From: Trichomonas vaginalis G3
Lineage: Eukaryota > Parabasalia > Trichomonadida > Trichomonadidae
DNA: 64,000 bases
NCBI RefSeq assembly: GCF_026262505.1
Contig: NC_067206.1
Coordinates: forward strand, 7,902,879 to 7,966,878
Reading direction: 5' to 3'
A program made the position numbers and the translations under genes. The notes under the pieces were generated by a model. That model had not been told where the DNA came from. It was given only the letters and a program-made list of their open reading frames with translations, and did no database searches. Below are positions 41,443-50,710 of the stretch, piece by piece. Numbering within the stretch: the stretch's first letter is position 1; each line of letters opens with the position of its first letter.

Positions 41443-44400
41443 TTAATGAATCAATATAAATATTAGTATAATTAAAGTCGTCATACAGAAGAAAATTTTT
41501 CGATATTTTGATCTTTTAAATAGCCATGAATCAATAGTTATTTTGCTGTCCTTATTTTTACTAGATTTTGATGATTTTGGTTGTTCTGTGTCGGATGTTT
41601 GTGATTGAGTTTGATTAGAAAATGTTGATTCATTTTGATTTATATCAGCAGGTATTGATTCATTTTGATTTATATCAACATGTGTTGATTCATTTTGATT
41701 TATATCAACAGATGTTGATTCATTTTGATTTATATCAGCAGGTGTTGATTCATTTTGATTTATATCAACATGTGTTGATTCATTTTGATTTATATCAACA
41801 GGTGTTGATTCATTTTGATTTATATCAATAGATGTTGATTCATTTTGAATTGTTTCAGCAGGTGTTGATTCATTTTGAATTGTTTCAACAGATGTTGATT
41901 CATTTTGATTTATATCAGCAGGTGTTGATTCATTTTGATTTATATCAACAGATGTTGATTCATTTTGAATTGTTTCAGCAGGTATTGATTCATTTTGATT
42001 TATATCAACAGATGTTGATTCATTTTGAATTGTTTCAGCAGGTGTTGATTCATTTTGATTTATATCAACAGATGTTGATTCATTTTGAATTGTTTCAACA
42101 GATGTTGATTCATTTTGATTTATATCAACAGATGTTGATTCATTTTGATTTATATCAACATGTGTTGATTCATTTTGATTTATATCAGCAGGTATTGATT
42201 CATTTTGATTTATATCAACAGATGTTGATTCATTTTGAATTGTTTCAACAGATGTTGATTCATTTTGATTTATATCAACAGATGTTGATTCATTTTGATT
42301 TATATCAACAGATGTTGATTCATTTTGATTTATATCAGCAGGTGTTGATTCATTTTGAATTGTTTCAACAGATGTTGATTCATTTTGATTTATATCAACA
42401 GATGTTGATTCATTTTGATTTATATCAACAGATGTTGATTCATTTTGATTTATATCAACAGATGTTGATTCATTTTGATTTATATCAGCAGGTGTTGATT
42501 CATTTTGATTTATATCAACAGATGTTGATTCATTTTGAATTGTTTCAGCAGGTATTGATTCATTTTGATTTATATCAACAGATGTTGATTCATTTTGAAT
42601 TGTTTCAGCAGGTATTGATTCATTTTGATTTATATCAACAGGTGTTGATTCATTTTGAATTGTTTCAACAGATGTTGATTCATTTTGATTTATATCAGCA
42701 GGTGTTGATTCATTTTGAATTGTTTCAACAGATGTTGATTCATTTTGATTTATATCAGCAGGTGTTGATTCATTTTGAATTGTTTCAACAGGTGTTGATT
42801 CATTTTGATTTATATCAGCAGGTGTTGATTCATTTTGATTTATATCAACAGATGTTGATTCATTTTGAATTGTTTCAGCAGGTATTGATTCATTTTGATT
42901 TATATCAACAGATGTTGATTCATTTTGAATTGTTTCAGCAGGTATTGATTCATTTTGATTTATATCAACAGATGTTGATTCATTTTGATTTATATCAACA
43001 GATGTTGATTCATTTTGAATTGTTTCAACAGATGTTGATTCATTTTGATTTATATCAACAGATGTTGATTCATTTTGATTTATATCAACAGATGTTGATT
43101 CATTTTGATTTATATCAACAGGTGTTGATTCATTTTGATTTATATCAACAGATGTTGATTCATTTTGATTTATATCAGCAGGTGTTGATTCATTTTGATT
43201 TATATCAACAGATGTTGATTCATTTTGAATTGTTTCAGCAGGTATTGATTCATTTTGATTTATATCAACAGATGTTGATTCATTTTGAATTGTTTCAGCA
43301 GGTATTGATTCATTTTGATTTATATCAACAGGTGTTGATTCATTTTGATTTATATCAACAGATGTTGATTCATTTTGATTTATATCAGCAGGTGTTGATT
43401 CATTTTGATTTATATCAACAGATGTTGATTCATTTTGAATTGTTTCAGCAGGTATTGATTCATTTTGATTTATATCAACAGATGTTGATTCATTTTGAAT
43501 TGTTTCAGCAGGTATTGATTCATTTTGATTTATATCAACAGGTGTTGATTCATTTTGATTTATATCAACAGATGTTGATTCATTTTGATTTATATCAGCA
43601 GGTGTTGATTCATTTTGATTTATATCAACAGATGTTGATTCATTTTGAATTGTTTCAACAGATGTTGATTCATTTTGATTTATATCAACAGATGTTGATT
43701 CATTTTGAATTGTTTCAGCAGGTATTGATTCATTTTGATTTATATCAACAGATGTTGATTCATTTTGATTTATATCAACAGATGTTGATTCATTTTGATT
43801 TATATCAGCAGGTGTTGATTCATTTTGATTTATATCAACAGATGTTGATTCATTTTGAATTGTTTCAGCAGGTATTGATTCATTTTGATTTATATCAACA
43901 GATGTTGATTCATTTTGAATTGTTTCAGCAGGTATTGATTCATTTTGATTTATATCAACAGGTGTTGATTCATTTTGATTTATATCAACAGATGTTGATT
44001 CATTTTGATTTATATCAGCAGGTGTTGATTCATTTTGATTTATATCAACAGATGTTGATTCATTTTGAATTGTTTCAACAGATGTTGATTCATTTTGATT
44101 TATATCAACAGATGTTGATTCATTTTGATTTATATCAACAGATGTTGATTCATTTTGATTTATATCAGCAGGTGTTGATTCATTTTGAATTGTTTCAACA
44201 GATGTTGATTCATTTTGATTTATATCAACAGATGTTGATTCATTTTGATTTATATCAACAGATGTTGATTCATTTTGAATTGTTTCAGCAGGTATTGATT
44301 CATTTTGATTTATATCAACAGGTGTTGATTCATTTTGATTTATATCAACAGATGTTGATTCATTTTGATTTATATCAACAGATGTTGATTCATTTTGAAT

Positions 44401-45897
44401 TGTTTCAACAGATGTTGATTCATTTTGATTTATATCAGCAGATGTTGATTCATTTTGATTTATATCAACAGATGTTGATTCATTTTGATTTATATCAGCA
44501 GGTGTTGATTCATTTTGATTTATATCAGCAGGTGTTGATTCATTTTGATTTATATCAACAGATGTTGATTCATTTTGATTTATATCAGCAGGTGTTGATT
44601 CATTTTGATTTATATCAACAGATGTTGATTCATTTTGAATTGTTTCAGCAGGTATTGATTCATTTTGATTTATATCAACAGATGTTGATTCATTTTGATT
44701 TATATCAACAGATGTTGATTCATTTTGAATTGTTTCAACAGATGTTGATTCATTTTGATTTATATCAACAGATGTTGATTCATTTTGATTTATATCAACA
44801 GATGTTGATTCATTTTGAATTGTTTCAGCAGGTGTTGATTCATTTTGATTTATATCAACAGATGTTGATTCATTTTGATTTATATCAGCAGGTGTTGATT
44901 CATTTTGATTTATATCAACAGATGTTGATTCATTTTGAATTGTTTCAGCAGGTATTGATTCATTTTGATTTATATCAACAGATGTTGATTCATTTTGAAT
45001 TGTTTCAGCAGGTATTGATTCATTTTGATTTATATCAACAGGTGTTGATTCATTTTGATTTATATCAACAGATGTTGATTCATTTTGATTTATATCAACA
45101 TATGCTGATTCGTTTTGATTAGCGTCAGATTTAGTAGATTCCTGTGCTTTATAATTGCTTGAAAAAATTGGGTCAATCTTCTTTATGGTTTCTATTTCTT
45201 CAAGAGAATCGCAATTCGAAAGATACGATTTAACTAAATTTTTATGTTTTTCTTTAATTCTAACTAATTTTTTGTCGATAATGTATTTTATTATTTTGTA
45301 TCTTTGATGAGAAATTGCAATTGTAAGAAAATCATCTTCAGCATTTGGATCAAAATTGTGACAATATATAAGTAAATTCTGGAAAATCTCAAGATGTCCA
45401 AGCCTTACGGATCTAAAAATAGGAAGGTCATTATTTGATGAATGTAGAGATGGGTCTGCATCATTTTGAATTAAATAATGGATTATTTCCCAATTACCAG
45501 AAGAAACAGCTAGAAGTATACAATTTTGATTTTCTTTGTCTAAGTCTGAAAGTGAAAAGCCTTGAGATACTAGATGCTTAATCATTTCAAAGTTTCCACT
45601 TTCACAAGCTGTTAAAACGGCATTTCTCCCTGTGATTTCGTTAGATATTTTAGCATCTAAGCCATTTTTAATGAGAAAATCGAATATCTTTGTGCTGCCA
45701 CTGATTGATGTGCAAAGAACTGCATTGTCTTTATTTTTGTTAATTGCTGTTTTGTTGCATTTGTTGTTGATAAGAGATTCGACAAGATTGTAATTGTTCT
45801 TCAAACATGCAGAGAGAAGGATTGTGTTTTGTTGATCATCAACGATTTCTGATAATCCGATTGTACATGCAACTTTTATTGTCGATTCATCTTTCAC
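41443..45897 (-). CDS. Ankyrin protein with ~117-copy NQNEST tail, copy D (3' part)
   Basis: A 1484-codon frame. It opens directly after an in-frame TAG at 45,907-45,909 with ankyrin repeats (residues ~1-235). A tract of ~117 ten-residue repeats follows (VDINQNESTS, ADINQNESTP, AETIQNESTS, ...SIPAETIQN), then the same Ser/Thr-rich segment and C-terminal membrane helix as copy B. The entire 3.5-kb repeat tract has stayed in frame. It belongs with the N-terminal half at 45910-46893: one stop (TTTTAG where sister copies have CTTTCG) separates them. Unless that stop is read through or is an error, this half has no proper start. Confidence 0.75.
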   Translation of the reverse strand: MKDESTIKVACTIGLSEIVDDQQNTILLSACLKNNYNLVESLINNKCNKTAINKNKDNAVLCTSISGSTKIFDFLIKNGLDAKISNEITGRNAVLTACESGNFEMIKHLVSQGFSLSDLDKENQNCILLAVSSGNWEIIHYLIQNDADPSLHSSNNDLPIFRSVRLGHLEIFQNLLIYCHNFDPNAEDDFLTIAISHQRYKIIKYIIDKKLVRIKEKHKNLVKSYLSNCDSLEEIETIKKIDPIFSSNYKAQESTKSDANQNESAYVDINQNESTSVDINQNESTPVDINQNESIPAETIQNESTSVDINQNESIPAETIQNESTSVDINQNESTPADINQNESTSVDINQNESTPAETIQNESTSVDINQNESTSVDINQNESTSVETIQNESTSVDINQNESTSVDINQNESIPAETIQNESTSVDINQNESTPADINQNESTSVDINQNESTPADINQNESTPADINQNESTSVDINQNESTSADINQNESTSVETIQNESTSVDINQNESTSVDINQNESTPVDINQNESIPAETIQNESTSVDINQNESTSVDINQNESTSVETIQNESTPADINQNESTSVDINQNESTSVDINQNESTSVETIQNESTSVDINQNESTPADINQNESTSVDINQNESTPVDINQNESIPAETIQNESTSVDINQNESIPAETIQNESTSVDINQNESTPADINQNESTSVDINQNESTSVDINQNESIPAETIQNESTSVDINQNESTSVETIQNESTSVDINQNESTPADINQNESTSVDINQNESTPVDINQNESIPAETIQNESTSVDINQNESIPAETIQNESTSVDINQNESTPADINQNESTSVDINQNESTPVDINQNESIPAETIQNESTSVDINQNESIPAETIQNESTSVDINQNESTPADINQNESTSVDINQNESTPVDINQNESTSVDINQNESTSVDINQNESTSVETIQNESTSVDINQNESTSVDINQNESIPAETIQNESTSVDINQNESIPAETIQNESTSVDINQNESTPADINQNESTPVETIQNESTPADINQNESTSVETIQNESTPADINQNESTSVETIQNESTPVDINQNESIPAETIQNESTSVDINQNESIPAETIQNESTSVDINQNESTPADINQNESTSVDINQNESTSVDINQNESTSVDINQNESTSVETIQNESTPADINQNESTSVDINQNESTSVDINQNESTSVETIQNESTSVDINQNESIPADINQNESTHVDINQNESTSVDINQNESTSVETIQNESTSVDINQNESTPAETIQNESTSVDINQNESIPAETIQNESTSVDINQNESTPADINQNESTSVETIQNESTPAETIQNESTSIDINQNESTPVDINQNESTHVDINQNESTPADINQNESTSVDINQNESTHVDINQNESIPADINQNESTFSNQTQSQTSDTEQPKSSKSSKNKDSKITIDSWLFKRSKYRKIFFCMTTLIILIFILIH
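41622..45110. repeat. Expanded 30-bp coding minisatellite (~117 copies) with 210-bp higher-order units
   Basis: Exactly 30-bp tandem units in unbroken phase, of two main types (DINQNEST-coding and ETIQNEST-coding) with few variable sites. A seven-unit block (210 bp) recurs: blocks starting at 43,171, 43,381 and 43,591, again at 43,801 and 44,011, and at 44,881 show the same order of types and variants. No stop codon occurs in the minus frame, nor in the plus frame that encodes MLIHFDLYQQ. Confidence 0.95.
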
Positions 45898-45909
45898 ATC
45901 TGCTCTCTG

Positions 45910-46893
45910 CTAAAAGAAATTATAAATATCATCAAATTTGTTTTGAATTTGGAAGATATCTAAAAACTTCTTAATAGAAATTCCATTTGCTTGATTGGAT
46001 TGACTTTTTTCGCATGCAATTGAAACGAATGATTGGTAATTGGAGTTTTCTGTTTGAATTACAAATGGATTTCGATTAAGAGTCGAATTTAACCTGTTTA
46101 TCATATCTATAATTTCTATGTGGTGTTCTTTATACTCATTCTTCGTGACCAAATTCAATAGATTGCTCATTCCTGATGGTTTTATTTTCATAATATCGAT
46201 CTTTTTAATTAAATAACCAAAAATGTTGCAATCGTTGATTAATTCAAGCAAAAAGTCGTACAAATGATCGATGCGTGCTTGCATTCGAAAATAACCAAGT
46301 TGTTCACATCGAGATATTATTCTATCAATGAAATCCTTGTTATCACGCAATTGATGTACGCCAACTCTGCAGAATTCAATGAGTTTTTTAATTTCGATAT
46401 CAAAAAATTTTGTACCAATGAAATTGATTATATCTTGTAGAAATTCCTTGAGATTAATTACATGGTTTGGTAATTCTATCTGATTTTCTTGTGATTTTTT
46501 GATAAAAGTCAGATATTCTGTAATTTTATCAATCGAAAGCTTTTTCATATCAATTTTGGAAGAATACCATATTATGAAGTCCTCGATTTCTAATTCAACA
46601 CCCACATGATAGAGATCTCGTATAACTTCATCATTTGGATTTTTGATTGCACATTCACTTTCTGAAAATAGTTGAATAAGTATTTCAAATATGTGATCAC
46701 TGACAGTATTTATCTTGATTTCTTCTAATGGCTCTCCTCGCAGAAAATCTTTCCATACTTTTCTGCTGAAAACGCGTACTAGCTTTAATGAAATCATCTT
46801 TTCATGTTTTCCATCAGTCAGTTTGATTTGACTATCTCGATTTATATCTTCTTTGAGTCTTTTGTGAGCACGTTCAGCTACTAACACAGACAT
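45910..46893 (-). CDS. BTB-BACK N-terminal half of array copy D (diverged paralogue)
   Basis: 327 residues, the N-terminal half of the copy D gene up to its in-frame TAG. It shares the domain plan of copies A-C (IKLTDGKHEKMISLKLVRVFSRKVWKDFLRGE for IKISDGNHQMEVPFKTLCSYSRKVMNDYMQGE; IEDFIIWYSSK; FCRVG; DFIDRIISRCEQLGYF), but the amino-acid sequence is only moderately similar. The last ~15 codons and everything 3' are identical to the array copies at DNA level. The gene is thus a chimera with its junction near 45,955. It starts at ATG 46893. Confidence 0.78.
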   Translation of the reverse strand: MSVLVAERAHKRLKEDINRDSQIKLTDGKHEKMISLKLVRVFSRKVWKDFLRGEPLEEIKINTVSDHIFEILIQLFSESECAIKNPNDEVIRDLYHVGVELEIEDFIIWYSSKIDMKKLSIDKITEYLTFIKKSQENQIELPNHVINLKEFLQDIINFIGTKFFDIEIKKLIEFCRVGVHQLRDNKDFIDRIISRCEQLGYFRMQARIDHLYDFLLELINDCNIFGYLIKKIDIMKIKPSGMSNLLNLVTKNEYKEHHIEIIDMINRLNSTLNRNPFVIQTENSNYQSFVSIACEKSQSNQANGISIKKFLDIFQIQNKFDDIYNFF

Positions 46894-47299
46894 ATTTTGT
46901 TTAATATTGAGTTTGAATGCCTCTCAAAATTCATTGTGAAAAATTTTATGAAAATCTATGTTATTTCCATAATAAAGGTGCAGGTTGAGAGTCAAACTCT
47001 CGATTGAAAAATCATAAAAATAATGAGGTGGTATTTTATTGTTATTTGAATTCACCTCATTTGTGATAGAACTTCTTTTTGGCTCAAGATGTCGCAGTTT
47101 TACATTAAAACGTATTAATGATATCAATGTTTATTGATCTAACTTTTTGGTAGAGAAGATTGAATGTAAATTTCTATATAGCTTGGTTTCATATGCAACT
47201 ATGATTGAGTACTCATAATTATGTTTGATCTGATCTTAATGAAAATATCATAAGATAGTGTTTTTGGAGTGTGAGTCGGTAGACCCTAAAAAACGTTTT
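46894..47299. other. Divergent intergenic region between the array and the MYCBP-like gene
   Basis: About 400 bp between two divergently transcribed genes. A minus-strand frame of 67 codons here is not convincing. It should hold the promoters of both genes; only the right-hand Inr is clear. Confidence 0.5.
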
Positions 47300-47305
47300 T
47301 CATTA
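47300..47305 (+). promoter_or_regulatory. Initiator (Inr) of the MYCBP-like gene
   Basis: TCATTA fits TCA+1 Py (T/A), with A+1 at 47302, 10 nt before ATG 47312. It rules out the longer frame that opens at GTG 47258. Confidence 0.75.
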
Positions 47306-47311
47306 ATTTTC

Positions 47312-47575
47312 ATGGATAAGAAAAGGGAACTCTATAAAAGATATTTAGACGAGAAACATGTAATGGATACTCTTTCCAAGATCATTGTTTCACTATATGA
47401 ACTACAAGAAAAACCAGAAGATCCTTTGCAATACATTCAAGACTATTTAGGTAGTTCAAATGGTATCGACATGCCAGCAATCCGTACTGAAAATGCAAAA
47501 ATGGCAAAACGCATAGAAGAACTCAAAGAACAACTCGAAAAATTACAAGCAAAGAATAATGAAGGAAAAACCTAG
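47312..47575 (+). CDS. MYCBP (AMY-1)/FAP174-like small helical protein
   Basis: 87 residues starting 10 nt after a good Inr. KRELYKRYLDEKHVMDTLSKIIVSLYELQEKPEDPLQYIQDYLGS closely parallels human MYCBP (KREQFRRYLEKSGVLDTLTKVLVALYE..EKP..ALDFLKHHLG). It ends in a predicted coiled coil (ENAKMAKRIEELKEQLEKLQAK), as in that family. The length is near the ~100 residues of animal MYCBP. In flagellates the family member FAP174 binds AKAP proteins in the central-pair/radial-spoke region, so a flagellar docking role is the likely one in this multiflagellate group (inference). A separate Inr drives the MSH5 gene 350 bp downstream. Confidence 0.8.
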   Translation: MDKKRELYKRYLDEKHVMDTLSKIIVSLYELQEKPEDPLQYIQDYLGSSNGIDMPAIRTENAKMAKRIEELKEQLEKLQAKNNEGKT

Positions 47576-47922
47576 CTTTAAATGAACAGTTACTTGTTCC
47601 ATTTGTAATTACTGCCATATTACGTAAAATAACTGTATGTTTTCCCATTTTCAATTTACATTTTTACTATGAACTAACATCCTTCTCTCAAAAGAAGTAA
47701 GTCTTATCATACTAGTATAAATCTATAATGTCAAGTGATCATATACGATCTTTGCGAATTCCATTGATAATTTAGATTTCAATTTGTAGCAAAATCGAAT
47801 TAATTAGATCGGAATATGCAATAAATAGAGATTACTAAATATAATATGAAGATTACAATAATAAAATCTAGAGGTGAACATGAAAAAAAGTGACGCACAT
47901 CAAACTTGAATGGGAAAATTTT
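47576..47922. other. Intergenic, upstream of MSH5
   Basis: AT-rich; nothing recognised except the Inr at its right end. The ATG at 47880 opens only a ten-codon frame. Confidence 0.5.
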
Positions 47923-47928
47923 TCATTA
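47923..47928 (+). promoter_or_regulatory. Initiator (Inr) of the MSH5 gene
   Basis: TCATTA, with A+1 at 47925, 7 nt before ATG 47932. It decides the start against the upstream in-frame GTG at 47890. Confidence 0.7.
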
Positions 47929-47931
47929 CAT

Positions 47932-50238
47932 ATGGAAGGAGAAGTGCAGTCTCAGGACATTTTAGCGATCTCCTTCAAGAGCCAAAGCTATGGATTCGTG
48001 TTTTATACAACCCGCGATGGCTCAGTCTCAATTTCGGAGTCAAATTCCGCAAATTTCGGAATGAATTTCGAAAAAATTATTCACAGATATAATCCGTCCA
48101 TCATTTGTATGCAGCCAAACATAGATAACGCCATTGCCACTATCATTAAAGACGTCAAAGATACAGAAATCCAAGTTCTCGAGCAAAACGATTTTAACTA
48201 CCAGAATGGCATTGATTCCATGGCCCAAATACTCTTTACAGTTCCATCAGACGAACAGGATTCTGTCCGCCAGTCTGTCCTTTCCGGAATTGTTAATCTC
48301 CAGTCAAAGCCAATCGTCGCTGCCATCGGAGCTCTTGTAAACTTCACAAATAAAAAATACCAAAGTCCACCTATCGTTTCCGTGTTTTCCATGATGGAAA
48401 TAAGCAATGGATTAGTTCTCAGTTCGAAAGCAATGTCCGATTTGCAGATAATCAAGCAAGAACTACATCCTTCCATTCATCAAATGACTTCCATCAAAGA
48501 AGGGGTGTCACTTTTTACTTTACTTAATCGTTGTTCCACAAAGATGGGTAAAGACAGATTGAAAGACTTGTTCACGAACATACCAAATGATATCAACCAA
48601 ATAAACCAGAGACATGATATCTTAGAAGAGTTCACAAAGCCAGAATTCCATCCAATGGTAAATGAACTTGTTAACAAGATGAAAAACGTGACAGATGTTA
48701 CAAACATCATCCAAAACGTGAAGAAAGGAACAATGAAAACAAAACTTTGGTCATCACTCGCAAAGTCTCTCTCGGCTGCTGCAAATTTTTGTAAATTTAC
48801 TTTACAAAATACGTTACCAGAAAACCTGACACGTCACTTTTCCATTACTGATAAACTTGTCAATCTTTTAGAGAGTTTATCGCAGCAAATAGAGATGACA
48901 ATTGATTTTTCAAAGGTTGCAGAAGTTTACATCAATGATGATTACGATCAAGAGTTAACTCGATTGAGGAAGATTTACAAGAACTTGGATAATCTTCTCA
49001 ACGAAAAGGCAGTTGAACTGATAGATGATCTCCCCCTCAAATCTCCAATTCTATCGTTAAGTGTCGTATACCTTCCACAAATCGGTTTTCTGACAATGTG
49101 TCAAAAAGAAGGTCTGAAAAGAGAAGATTTGCCAAACGGTTATTTGTTATCTTTCGAAACTGACAGTCACTTTTACTGCAAGAATGAGATGATGAACGAG
49201 CTTGACAGAAACTACGGAGATATATACGGAGATCTCCAAAAGAGAACGATAAAAATAATTGTCAAGCTTTCAAATAGAATTTTAAGTCATTCTCATGAAC
49301 TGTCAGAGCTTTACAAGTTCATTGGCGAAGTTGATTTATATTGTTCTCTTGCAGTTGTCTCTGTCGAAGGACATTGGATCAGACCAACATTTTCTGATAA
49401 AAATGAGATGAAAATTGTTGGCGGAAGACATCCTTTACTTGAAAAACTGACACCAACTGATTTCATTCCAAATACTATTGAATTTGGTAGTGACAAACCA
49501 AAGATAATAGTGATAACTGGTCCAAATGGAAGCGGCAAATCAGTTCTTCTCAAGCAAACGGCAATAATTGTTTTCCTTGCAAGTATTGGTTGTTTTGTTC
49601 CATGTCAGTTTTGTGAGTTACCTCAAATTGACAAAATCATCCCTGTTTTCCACAATGGAGGTGCTTCTGAACCTTTTTCGAGTGGTTTCTATGATGACTT
49701 GAAGATGCTCAGTGAAAGCATCAGGAAATCAACAAATAGAACACTCATCTTGGTCGATGAATTCGGAAAGACATCAAATAAAGATGATGGGGCATCTCTT
49801 TTGGCTGGTTTCATCAGATCAATGTCAGATAGAGGTGAAATGTCACCTTTTGTCATTATATCCACGCATTTCAGGGATATTTTGAAGGAAAATGTGATTG
49901 ACAACAAACTGTTCATCAGAATGACGATGTCTGTTGATTGTTTGTTGTCGAAAGACGAATTACTTTTCCTTTACAAAGCTGTTTTGGGAGAAGATGAAAA
50001 ATCTTTCGGATTCGAATGTGCAAAAAGAGGTGGATACCCTCCAGAATTAGTCGAAAGAGCAAAAATCGTCTGCAAATCTCTGAAAGAAGGAACTGATGTT
50101 CCTGAAAATCCTCTAATTGTCGACAGGGAAATGGATATGAAAATGAAAAGAGCTTTGAAGATTTTCTTCGATTGGAATGAAAACTCAGACCCAAGAGCTC
50201 TTATAGCAACAATCGAAAGCATCTTCTCTGATCATTGA
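47932..50238 (+). CDS. MSH5: MutS homologue 5, meiotic recombination protein
   Basis: 768 residues. The C-terminal MutS ATPase has Walker A GPNGSGKSVLLKQ (Gly530-Lys536), FSSGFYDDLKMLSES, and Walker B LILVDEFGKTSNKDDGASLL (Asp609, Glu610), then VIISTHFRDIL. DEFGK-T-N at Walker B is typical of MSH5 (MSH4 and mismatch-repair MutS proteins have DE.GRGT). The lever and clamp regions lie at ~190-480. There is no N-terminal mismatch-binding domain I, as expected for MSH4/MSH5. The partner should be MSH4; the heterodimer clamps Holliday junctions and promotes meiotic crossovers. Trichomonas carries most meiotic genes despite no observed sex. ATG 47932 lies 7 nt after a consensus Inr. Confidence 0.85.
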   Translation: MEGEVQSQDILAISFKSQSYGFVFYTTRDGSVSISESNSANFGMNFEKIIHRYNPSIICMQPNIDNAIATIIKDVKDTEIQVLEQNDFNYQNGIDSMAQILFTVPSDEQDSVRQSVLSGIVNLQSKPIVAAIGALVNFTNKKYQSPPIVSVFSMMEISNGLVLSSKAMSDLQIIKQELHPSIHQMTSIKEGVSLFTLLNRCSTKMGKDRLKDLFTNIPNDINQINQRHDILEEFTKPEFHPMVNELVNKMKNVTDVTNIIQNVKKGTMKTKLWSSLAKSLSAAANFCKFTLQNTLPENLTRHFSITDKLVNLLESLSQQIEMTIDFSKVAEVYINDDYDQELTRLRKIYKNLDNLLNEKAVELIDDLPLKSPILSLSVVYLPQIGFLTMCQKEGLKREDLPNGYLLSFETDSHFYCKNEMMNELDRNYGDIYGDLQKRTIKIIVKLSNRILSHSHELSELYKFIGEVDLYCSLAVVSVEGHWIRPTFSDKNEMKIVGGRHPLLEKLTPTDFIPNTIEFGSDKPKIIVITGPNGSGKSVLLKQTAIIVFLASIGCFVPCQFCELPQIDKIIPVFHNGGASEPFSSGFYDDLKMLSESIRKSTNRTLILVDEFGKTSNKDDGASLLAGFIRSMSDRGEMSPFVIISTHFRDILKENVIDNKLFIRMTMSVDCLLSKDELLFLYKAVLGEDEKSFGFECAKRGGYPPELVERAKIVCKSLKEGTDVPENPLIVDREMDMKMKRALKIFFDWNENSDPRALIATIESIFSDH

Positions 50239-50575
50239 ACAATAATTTTTTTTAACTGATTTGATAAACAATTTATTATACTGATTAAAAAATGAATTTT
50301 TGACCAACTGGACAGGAATTATCTAAACTAATCTCGTGTTTGATGAGTAATGTACGTAATTAAGCACATGGTTGTCAGAGTTCGAACAATCAAGAAAGCA
50401 GGCAAAAAAACTCTATAAGGGCTTGAAAAGTCTTTTTTTTTCAGCAAAATTTGAGCAGATATGTATATGTATACGATTTATGCTAAATATTAATTTGCGA
50501 TCAATTCAACGTTATCGGAGCGATTATTTCTTTCGGGAAAAAAAAAGGATTATTCGTCTGGAAAAGTGACAAAAT
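50239..50575. other. Intergenic, 5' edge of a duplicated block
   Basis: No gene. From ~50,460 the sequence resembles 56,262-56,378 upstream of the second beta-helix relic, until the insertion that begins at ~50,549. Confidence 0.5.
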
Positions 50576-50637
50576 TTACACTTTTCCGACGTTTTTTCAG
50601 GGGAGCGAAGCGACCCAAAAATGTCGGAAAAGTGTAA
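50576..50637. repeat. Strong hairpin with ~21-bp stem
   Basis: TTACACTTTTCCGACGTTTT (50576-50595) pairs with the reverse complement at ~50617-50637 (AAAAATGTCGGAAAAGTGTAA read in two parts), with one G-T pair. The loop contains GGG..GCGAAGCGA..CCC. It is much more GC-rich than its neighbourhood. Part of an insertion that the paralogous block at 56.3 kb lacks. Confidence 0.65.
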
Positions 50638-50645
50638 TTCTTAGG

Positions 50646-50702
50646 TATATGATTATTTTTGCCTTTAATGCCGAACAGCATTTAAATCAAAAATAATCGT
50701 AT
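50646..50702. repeat. Second hairpin, 15-bp stem
   Basis: ATATGATTATTTTTG pairs with CAAAAATAATCGTAT across a ~25-nt loop, with one G-T pair. It lies next to the preceding hairpin in the same insertion. Confidence 0.5.
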
Positions 50703-50710
50703 GTTTGAGA

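Larger units (their letters stand above)
40483..45955. repeat. Tandem segmental duplication, unit D (partial, expanded)
   Basis: Fourth unit. It follows units B and C through the BspA and neurofibromin relics and the gene 3' end, then carries the minisatellite expanded to ~3.5 kb. Identity to the other units continues to ~45,955 in the ankyrin gene. Beyond that the gene's N-terminal half is a diverged paralogue and array identity ends. Confidence 0.85.

Noticed and set aside
41622-45110. 30-bp repeats as a CRISPR-like array
   Set aside because: Units are directly adjacent with no unique spacers, encode protein in frame, and the organism is eukaryotic.
41832-45122. Plus-strand 1096-codon frame (MLIHFDLYQQ repeats) as a gene
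   Set aside because: It consists only of the minisatellite, has no initiator or unique sequence, and is explained by the 30-bp period of the sense ankyrin tail. Reported as a finding, not as a CDS.
50360-50400. GTTCGAAC as a tRNA T-loop
   Set aside because: No acceptor, D or anticodon stem can be formed around it.
50372-50569. 65-codon plus-strand frame after MSH5
   Set aside because: Opens at TTG and runs into the insertion; not convincing protein.
6502-50570. Recurring AAAAGTGAC / GTCACTTTT as an upstream regulatory motif
   Set aside because: Seen near several starts (6.5, 18.4, 47.9 kb), but also inside coding regions and transposons. In this AT-rich genome I cannot show enrichment without a count.
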